A DNA stretch of 34,846 nt from a virus. The notes under the pieces are model-generated. The model had not been told where the DNA came from, did no database searches, and worked only from the letters and a program-made list of their open reading frames with translations. Of the stretch, positions 29,050-34,846 are shown piece by piece; position 1 is the stretch's first letter, and each line of letters begins with the position of its first letter. The stretch lies in IMG/VR virus record IMGVR_UViG_3300042471_000014, positions 1-34,846 of that record. One strand, 5' to 3'. Made by a program: the position numbers and the translations under genes.

Positions 29050-30151
29050 CCCTAACGCTACGCCAACGCCGATCACGCCACCGCGAGTGCCGCTGATTGA
29101 CCCTCGCACGGGTCTAATTGACCGCGCTTGGTATTTGTTTTTCTTGTCGTTAAATAATATTGCGACTGGCGTTATTGACGATTCTGGCTTGACGTTTAGT
29201 TCTGAGTCCTTACTTGCGTCTTACGATGCGGCTTTGTTGTCAGTCAATCAAGAGTTGCAGACCCTGCCGCCAACGGTTGATCTGAGCGCTGAGTTAATTA
29301 AACAGATTCAAGAAGCTAATCTTGTTGACTGTTGCGCTGCCTTGGTGTCTCAGTTTGCCGAAATGCAAAAGCAATTAGAGGCGCTTAGTCTATTGCCCCC
29401 ACCCACACAAGGCACAGTCACCGCTGTAACTGCCACAGCGCCTGTGGTGTCTTCTGGTGGCACTGCGCCTGACATCAGTATGCCTGCGGCCAGCACATCG
29501 GTAAGCGGCTACCTGACGTCAACTGACTGGAACACTTTTAACAGCAAAGCGCCAGCCACCAGCGGTACGTCTATTTTGTACGGCAACGGCACTGGTGGTT
29601 TTAGCAATGTCACAATCGGTTCGGGCGTCAGCTTTGCCGCTGGTACGCTGTCAGCGACTGGATCGGGCGGCTCGGTCACCACAGTCTCTGTCGTGTCGGC
29701 CAATGGCTTTGCTGGTACAGTAGCAAACCCAACTACCACACCAGCAATTACACTGACCACTAGCATTACTGGTTTGCTCAAGGGCAATGGTACGGCAATT
29801 TCTGCCGCCGTGGCCAATACAGATTACATGGGCGTTGGCGCGCCAATTATCAAAACGGCTGACTTTACGGTTGCCAATGGTGAAATTTGGTATATCAACA
29901 ACAAGTCAGGTTCGACTTGCACCGTGACCTTGCCAGCGGCCTCGTCATGGACTGGCCGCACGTTGACGTTTAAAAACATGCAGGCACAGACTTTGGTGTC
30001 GGCATCAAGCAACGTTGTGCCAATTGACAGCACAGTTGCTGGCACATCAATCCTCTTGGCAGTTGTAGGAAATTGGGCGACAATGGTGTCTGACGGCACT
30101 AATTGGGTCATCATGCAACGCGCCGCTAACAATTGCCTCTTATTGGAGTAA
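29042..30151 (+). CDS. Tail needle/fibre-like protein (gp26 position)
   Basis: This 369-aa protein has a Pro-rich N-terminus and IDPRTGLIDRAWYLFFLSL, a segment common at virion-binding ends of fibres. A helical, heptad-like stretch follows (about residues 75-117, LIKQIQEANL and LVSQFAEMQKQL). Glycine/serine/threonine beta repeats come next (GTVTAVTATAPVVSSGG, then LLKGNGTAISAAVANTDY), ending in a small beta tip. It occupies the place of P22 gp26, the needle that plugs the channel. It could instead be a side fibre. Confidence 0.72.
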   Translation: MPSPNATPTPITPPRVPLIDPRTGLIDRAWYLFFLSLNNIATGVIDDSGLTFSSESLLASYDAALLSVNQELQTLPPTVDLSAELIKQIQEANLVDCCAALVSQFAEMQKQLEALSLLPPPTQGTVTAVTATAPVVSSGGTAPDISMPAASTSVSGYLTSTDWNTFNSKAPATSGTSILYGNGTGGFSNVTIGSGVSFAAGTLSATGSGGSVTTVSVVSANGFAGTVANPTTTPAITLTTSITGLLKGNGTAISAAVANTDYMGVGAPIIKTADFTVANGEIWYINNKSGSTCTVTLPAASSWTGRTLTFKNMQAQTLVSASSNVVPIDSTVAGTSILLAVVGNWATMVSDGTNWVIMQRAANNCLLLE

Positions 30152-30154
30152 ACC

Positions 30155-30490
30155 ATGACAGTCACCGTCAAAGTCCTCGTACCGGCTAAATTTGCCGAAA
30201 ACACTCAAACAACTCAGTACACCGCGACTGGCGTTACGGCCATCATCGACAAGTTCACAGCGACTAATATCAGCGGCTCTGCCGCCACGATCAGCGTGAA
30301 CTTGGTCACTGTTGCTGGTTCTGCCGGTAATACCAACTTGATTACCAAGACCAAGACCTTGCAAGCGTCTGAGGTCTATACGTTCCCTGAATTGGTTGGC
30401 CAAGTGCTTGGCGTGGGCGACTTTATCAGTACAATTGCAGGCACAGCCAGCGCAATCAACATTCGCGTTTCTGGACGTGAGGTGACCTAA
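30155..30490 (+). CDS. Small beta-rich structural protein
   Basis: This 111-aa protein has regular beta pattern: TVTVKVLVPAKFAENTQT, TATNISGSAATISVNLV, then a late SGREVT. It is of the type often found beside needle or fibre genes. It has no catalytic or membrane features. It follows the gp26-like gene by three bases and overlaps the acetyltransferase by one. A fibre tip or virion accessory role is inferred from position. Confidence 0.68.
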   Translation: MTVTVKVLVPAKFAENTQTTQYTATGVTAIIDKFTATNISGSAATISVNLVTVAGSAGNTNLITKTKTLQASEVYTFPELVGQVLGVGDFISTIAGTASAINIRVSGREVT

Positions 30491-30957
30491 TGATTGTTCG
30501 CAAGGCCACTGAAGCCGATCTGCCTGAGTACATTAAGTTAGCGCAGGCGTTTCACGCTGCGTCACCGATGCACGGGTCAATTGGCTTTGATGTGCCTGGC
30601 TACTCACAGTTTTATTTGTCATCGCTACAAAACGACAGTATTGGTATCTGGCTTGCGGAGATTGAAAAAGAAGTTGTCGGTATATGCGGCGCTCTTGTGT
30701 ACCCTCTTTACTTCAATCCTTCAGCGCTTGTTGTACAAGAGCTATGGTGGTGGCTAACCCCAGCCTCCCGTGGTAGCGGCGCTGGCGGTCAGATGTTTAA
30801 GCAGATTGAGCAATGGGCAAAAGATAAAGATGCGTCTGCATTATTTATGATTGCGTTAGAAGACAATCGAGCAAAAAAGATGGAAAATCTATACATCCGC
30901 GCTGGGTTTAGGCCAATGGAGCGCACATTTATCAAAGAGGTCACGTCATGGCAATAG
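30490..30957 (+). CDS. GNAT-family N-acetyltransferase (late region)
   Basis: This 155-aa protein has a classic GNAT layout: VRKATEADLPEYIKLAQAFH, a strand VGICGALVYPLY, QELWWWLTPASRGSGAGGQMF (the Arg-Gly-x-Gly-x-Gly acetyl-CoA loop, about residues 83-103) and a closing LYIRAGFRPMERTFIK. The substrate is unknown. It lies between needle and ejection genes, where P22 has gp14. It overlaps the gp7-like gene by ten bases. It may modify an ejection or capsid protein; that is inference. Confidence 0.88.
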   Translation: MIVRKATEADLPEYIKLAQAFHAASPMHGSIGFDVPGYSQFYLSSLQNDSIGIWLAEIEKEVVGICGALVYPLYFNPSALVVQELWWWLTPASRGSGAGGQMFKQIEQWAKDKDASALFMIALEDNRAKKMENLYIRAGFRPMERTFIKEVTSWQ

Positions 30958-31766
30958 GAACCGCAGCCGCAATTCTTGGAAGCGCAGCGTTGGGTGCAGC
31001 TGCGTCAAGAAGCGCGTCTAAAACACAATCTAGTGCAGCGGCTCAAGCCGCCGATGTGCAAAAGCAAGTTGCTGATCAACAAACTGCGCTACAGCGCGAA
31101 ATGTTTGAGCGAACCCGCGAAGACCAAGCGCCTTATCGTCAGGCTGGTTATAACGCATTAGCTGAAATGCAACGCACGGCTGGTAACGTGCCTGGCGCAT
31201 TTAGGTTTGGCGCAAGCGATTATCAAGCTGATCCAGGCTACGCATTCCGTTTGGCAGAAGGCCAAAAAGCGCTTGATCGTCAAGCAGCGGCTCGTGGTGG
31301 CTTGATCTCTGGCGGCGCTTTAAGAGCAGCGCAACGCTACGGTCAAGAGATGGGTTCACAAGAATTTGGTAACGCATACAACCGTGCTTTAACTGGCTAC
31401 AACGCCGATGTGGCGCGTGAAAACCAGTTGTATAACCGTCAAGCAGCGTTGTCTGGTATTGGTCAAACTGCCACTAATTTAGTAGGCCAAGCTGGTCAGA
31501 ACTACGCAACTGGTGCTGGTAATGTTTTAGGTTCATACGGCACAAATGTGGGCAATTTAATGACCGGCGCTGGGGCGGCTCAAGCGGCTGGCCAAGTGGG
31601 CGCGGCTAATGCTTTAACTGGCGGTTTAGGTACTTACCTAAATTACAGCCAAGGCAATGCGTTGCTTAACGCTTTGCAAAGAAATCAAGCTATGCAAATG
31701 GTAAATACTGGTGGTTATTCTAACGTGCCATCGTATATGGTTGTTCAACCACCTGGAGGAATTTGA
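30948..31766 (+). CDS. DNA-ejection protein, P22 gp7-like
   Basis: This 272-aa protein has a small-residue hydrophobic start (AIGTAAAILGSAALGAAASRSAS) and a charged helix. The typical DQAPYRQAGYNALAEMQ then precedes YQADPGYAFRLAEGQKALDRQAAARGGLISGGAL. The second half is Gly/Ala/Asn-rich. This pattern is shared by gp7-like proteins that leave the virion and help form the trans-envelope channel. It begins the ejection block and overlaps both neighbours closely. Confidence 0.86.
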   Translation: MAIGTAAAILGSAALGAAASRSASKTQSSAAAQAADVQKQVADQQTALQREMFERTREDQAPYRQAGYNALAEMQRTAGNVPGAFRFGASDYQADPGYAFRLAEGQKALDRQAAARGGLISGGALRAAQRYGQEMGSQEFGNAYNRALTGYNADVARENQLYNRQAALSGIGQTATNLVGQAGQNYATGAGNVLGSYGTNVGNLMTGAGAAQAAGQVGAANALTGGLGTYLNYSQGNALLNALQRNQAMQMVNTGGYSNVPSYMVVQPPGGI

Positions 31767-31768
31767 TT

Positions 31769-33322
31769 ATGGCGCTCAATCCAAACATTTCTCTTGGCGT
31801 TAGGGGTATTGAACTGGCCAACCCGTTGGCTCAGTATGGCCAGATTGCGGCCATTCAAAACGCACAAAACCAAAACGCATTGGCGCAGTTTCAACTTGGT
31901 TCTGCTAGAAGACAAGAAGAATCACAAAACGTATTGGCTGACGTCTATAAAAGATCAATTAATCCTGAAACTGGCGCTATTGATAATCAAACCTTGCTAA
32001 AAAATTTGGCTGCATCTAACGCTGCGTATTTGATTCCTGATGTTCAAACCAAATTATTGGCAAGCGAAAAAGAACGAGGCTTGATCAAAAAAACTAACCT
32101 TGAAACAGAAGCAAAAGAATTTAAACTTAAAAACGATAAACTTAATTTTGCATGGAGTTCTGTTGGTTCCGCGCCAACACCTCAAGACGCCATTCAGAAA
32201 ATTACTGAAGGTATGAGAAACGGCATTTTTGATATGAAGACTGCAACAGCAGATATTCAAAAAATTCAAAATATGACGCCTGAACAGTATCAACAGTACA
32301 GAATTCAAACAGTCATGGGCATTTTGGATGCCAAAGACAAACTTGGTTTTATGTTGCCAAAGACACGCGATAGGGACATTGGTGGTGCAATTCAAACTAT
32401 CCAAGACAACCCCGCATTGCCAGGCTACAGTATGCCAATTGCTGGTATGGCTGTAACTAAAACGCCAACGTTTGGTGAACAAAATGCTGCTGCAACTTTG
32501 GCGTTTAACAAATACAAGTTTGAATTTGAAAAAGCCAATCCCACACTTTCAATTCAAGAAGATCCAAACGGCTTGTTGGCTGTCAACACCCAAACTGGCG
32601 TGGCCTTTCCTGTGGTGTACGGCCCAACTGGGTTTCAGCCTGCTCCCGCAGCCAGAACAGCACCAGCACCCGCAGCCGCACCAGGCGCAAGCATAATGCG
32701 TCAGCCACCAGCTGCATTGCCTGGTCAGCGTGTGCCGGCCATTCCTGGCATGGCCAGTGTGCTTGATCAGACTGCTGCGCCTGCTGCGGCCATGCCTGTG
32801 CCTGCCGAGGCTGGTGCAAGAATGCCTGGTATGCCTGTGGGAGCCAGAAAAGAAGCGCCCGTTAAGTTTAATGACACAGACATGCAATTGGCTGGTTTGG
32901 CTGGTTCTCTTAAAGACTTTAAAGAAGAAATTAATAAAAATTTATTTACAGGCGCTAAATATCTTCCCTCTGGTGCAGATACATCTAGGATGACAGCTAA
33001 GTACACAGCACTGTTAATGGGTGTCAAAGACTTGTACACACTTGGCGCATTGACTGGCCCTGATATGTCAATCATTGAGTCACAATTGACTAACCCTGCT
33101 TCATGGTCTGGTAAATTTAAAACCAAAGAAGGTTTTAATGAGCAAGTTAAAGTTATTGAAGACATGTTGAAACGCAGCACAACAAATCTTGAAACCACCT
33201 ATGGCCGTGTGCCTAAAGCATCAAGAAAAGCGCTTGAAGGATTGCCAGGCGGCGCGGCTGGTGGCATACCAGGTGCAACAGCAAATGATCCATTGGGGTT
33301 AAATATACCTGGAGGCAAATAA
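31769..33322 (+). CDS. DNA-ejection protein, gp20-like position
   Basis: I start at ATG 31769, nine bases after GGAGGA, and not at the TTG 31763. The 517-aa protein is helical at the N-terminus with Gln/Asn-rich repeats (QNAQNQNALAQFQLGSARRQEE). It has a Pro/Ala-rich middle of about 70 residues (about 290-360) and a helical C-terminal domain. It lies between the gp7-like and gp16-like genes, as does P22 gp20. Sequence similarity to gp20 is not evident by eye, so the name rests on synteny and composition. Its TAA overlaps the next ATG. Confidence 0.78.
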   Translation: MALNPNISLGVRGIELANPLAQYGQIAAIQNAQNQNALAQFQLGSARRQEESQNVLADVYKRSINPETGAIDNQTLLKNLAASNAAYLIPDVQTKLLASEKERGLIKKTNLETEAKEFKLKNDKLNFAWSSVGSAPTPQDAIQKITEGMRNGIFDMKTATADIQKIQNMTPEQYQQYRIQTVMGILDAKDKLGFMLPKTRDRDIGGAIQTIQDNPALPGYSMPIAGMAVTKTPTFGEQNAAATLAFNKYKFEFEKANPTLSIQEDPNGLLAVNTQTGVAFPVVYGPTGFQPAPAARTAPAPAAAPGASIMRQPPAALPGQRVPAIPGMASVLDQTAAPAAAMPVPAEAGARMPGMPVGARKEAPVKFNDTDMQLAGLAGSLKDFKEEINKNLFTGAKYLPSGADTSRMTAKYTALLMGVKDLYTLGALTGPDMSIIESQLTNPASWSGKFKTKEGFNEQVKVIEDMLKRSTTNLETTYGRVPKASRKALEGLPGGAAGGIPGATANDPLGLNIPGGK

Positions 33323-34846
33323 TGGCCACACTTGCAGAGTTCCGCGCACAGTTTCCTCAATACGACTCAGTGCCAGATGTCAAGCTGGCCGATTCATTGC
33401 ATCAGAAATTTTATTCAAAGATGCCAAAGATGGAGTTTTATAAGACCATCGGGTTAGGTGCGGCTACTGCAATACCAGGCGCTGAAAATGTTGTGACTGG
33501 TGTTAAGCCACCAGAAGTGTCTATGCGTGACCGCATCATGGGCGTGATTGAAACGCCATTGGCGCTTGGCGCTACTTTGGGTGGCGGGTTAATTTCTCCA
33601 ATTGTTGGCGCTGTTGGCACATTGACCAGTGGCAAATACGGCACACAAGAAGGCATTCGCGCTGGCCAAGAAGCCATGAAGGCTGTGCAATATCAGCCAC
33701 GCACACAGACGGCCAGAGAAGCCTTGGGCGCTGTTGGTGAGTTCTTGCAGCCAATTACTGGCGCTTTGCCACCAACCCTTGGCGCAGCTGGTACAACCCT
33801 CAACGCTTTGGCGCCTGCTGCCATGATGCAAGCCGGTGCTGTTGCTCGCCCTGCCATCACTCAAGCAACCGCACCAGTGCGCAATGCCTTGGCCAACGTA
33901 ATGACACGCGAACAACAACCAGGTATGGTTGGCATGGGCGCGGCCAGTACTGCTGAAGACTTGCAACGTCAGCAACGGTTTGAAAAATTTAACATTCGCA
34001 CAACAGCTGGCGAACGTGAAAAAGATTTGGCAAAACAACAATTTGAATCAGATGTTGAAAGAGGCGCATTGCCCGGCGTTTCTAAAGATGTTAAAGCTGC
34101 ATTAGGCAGAGAATATGGCGCGTTTAAAGTTGGTCAAAGACAAGACATTTTGAATCAATTTGAAAAAATGACAAATCAAGTTGTCGGAGAAGAAGGAAAA
34201 AGTATTGATCGCAGTGCCCCTCGCGCAATTGGCAACATTATTGATAAACAATTGGTCAAACAATACCAAGACAAACTGAAAAAAGTTGATGATGCTTATC
34301 AAGCAGCCAGAGATTCTGGTGAAACAAAACAAATTGTTGACACTGCCAAACTAGAACAATGGTTGGCTGACAACGCGCCAGAAGCCATTTCTGTTCCGCA
34401 AATACAAACCATTGGCGCAAAATTAGATGCGCTTAAAAAAGTAACTGGCAATCAAGTGTCAATTGATGACTTGGAAAACATTTACAAGTCTGCTGGCAAT
34501 TTGGCGCAAGGCAATCCATCTGCTGCAACATTTATGGGTCAAGTTAAGGGCGTCATCAATGAAATGACCGAGGGCGCTGGTGGTGATTTGTATCGCAAAG
34601 CCAGAATGGAACGTAAGCAGTTGGCCAAAGATTTTGAAAATGTTAAAAGAGTTGATGATTTGTTAAGCACAAAAGCTGGAAAAACAGATCGTAAAGTGGC
34701 TCTTGATAATGTTTATGATCATATTGTGGTTGATGGTTCATTGGAAGAAATGAGAACCGTAACTCAATTGCTTAAAAAAGGTGGCGAAGAAGGCCGACAG
34801 GCTTACAAAGAATTGACAGGCTATACCTTGCAACGAATGAAAGATT
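33322..34846 (+). CDS. Large DNA-ejection protein (gp16-like position), N-terminal part; continues at base 1
   Basis: The ATG at 33322 overlaps the previous stop (TAATG). The protein begins MATLAEFRAQFPQYDSVPD, then ADSLHQKFYSKMP, a short N-terminal motif common in phage internal virion proteins. A long hydrophobic Gly/Ala stretch (about residues 69-105, IMGVIETPLALGATLGGG...) could insert in membranes, and helical charged sequence follows. The frame is open to the window end and rejoins bases 1-655, giving 646 aa in all. P22 gp16 (609 aa) has the same place and size and forms part of the DNA channel. From about residue 210 onward codons become A/T-rich. Confidence 0.85.
   Translation, partial: MATLAEFRAQFPQYDSVPDVKLADSLHQKFYSKMPKMEFYKTIGLGAATAIPGAENVVTGVKPPEVSMRDRIMGVIETPLALGATLGGGLISPIVGAVGTLTSGKYGTQEGIRAGQEAMKAVQYQPRTQTAREALGAVGEFLQPITGALPPTLGAAGTTLNALAPAAMMQAGAVARPAITQATAPVRNALANVMTREQQPGMVGMGAASTAEDLQRQQRFEKFNIRTTAGEREKDLAKQQFESDVERGALPGVSKDVKAALGREYGAFKVGQRQDILNQFEKMTNQVVGEEGKSIDRSAPRAIGNIIDKQLVKQYQDKLKKVDDAYQAARDSGETKQIVDTAKLEQWLADNAPEAISVPQIQTIGAKLDALKKVTGNQVSIDDLENIYKSAGNLAQGNPSAATFMGQVKGVINEMTEGAGGDLYRKARMERKQLAKDFENVKRVDDLLSTKAGKTDRKVALDNVYDHIVVDGSLEEMRTVTQLLKKGGEEGRQAYKELTGYTLQRMKD
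34608..34846. repeat. Right copy of 239-bp terminal direct repeat
   Basis: This copy equals bases 1-239 except T at 34719 where base 112 is C, a silent Asp-codon change. Only one copy should be counted when the genome is closed into a circle. Confidence 0.97.

Overview
This window is essentially one complete genome of a tailed double-stranded DNA phage, most likely from a metagenome. The first 239 bases recur as the last 239 with one synonymous difference, and one large gene runs off the right end and continues in frame at the left end. The sequence is therefore a linearised circular or terminally redundant genome with about 34,607 unique bases. The head and DNA-ejection genes follow a P22-like podovirus plan: a 730-aa portal, scaffold, P22-type coat, gp4-like and gp10-like neck proteins, then three large ejection proteins. 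Lysis genes (three-TM holin, M15 peptidase) fit a Gram-negative host, but nothing in the sequence identifies the host species. I see no integrase, excisionase, CI-type repressor, partition gene or tRNA.

Layout on the circle. A control region at 10843-11016 fires in both directions. Leftward (minus strand, 10842 down to 2934) is a tightly overlapping early operon. It contains small unknown proteins, a GNAT acetyltransferase, a Sak4-like ATPase, a DUF669-type single-strand-binding candidate, a Cas4/RecB-like nuclease, an SF2 helicase, a glutaredoxin and more small unknowns. Rightward (plus strand, 11017 to 34607, then 1 to 2950) are a YdaS/Cro-like regulator, a TOPRIM primase-RepA helicase, a RusA-like resolvase, the terminases, portal, tail fibre/tailspike genes, scaffold, coat, neck genes, ejection genes and the lysis cassette. 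The two arms converge at 2934-2950.

The most interesting non-coding parts are as follows. (1) Three matching 17-bp operators sit on the divergent promoters. (2) An array of twelve exact GTACCGAA iterons (ten direct, two inverted) straddles the 3' end of the primase-helicase gene. (3) A 355-bp gap between the terminase genes carries five DnaA-box-like sites, a G-rich block and an AT tract, which resembles a bacterial-type origin. (4) UUCG or C/G-rich hairpins recur after the coat and decoration genes. (5) Two tandem hairpins with GGAC in their loops lie ahead of a small gene upstream of the scaffold gene.

How it fits together: the regulator probably controls both arms. The primase-helicase, helicase, Sak4-like ATPase, nuclease, SSB candidate and resolvase form a replication/recombination set. 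TerS and TerL package DNA through the portal into a P22-type head. Ejection proteins deliver DNA across the envelope after tailspike binding. The holin and peptidase release progeny. Several small genes were placed by hand from start/stop overlaps and ribosome sites. All functional names rest on motif and family recognition by eye, not on database searches.
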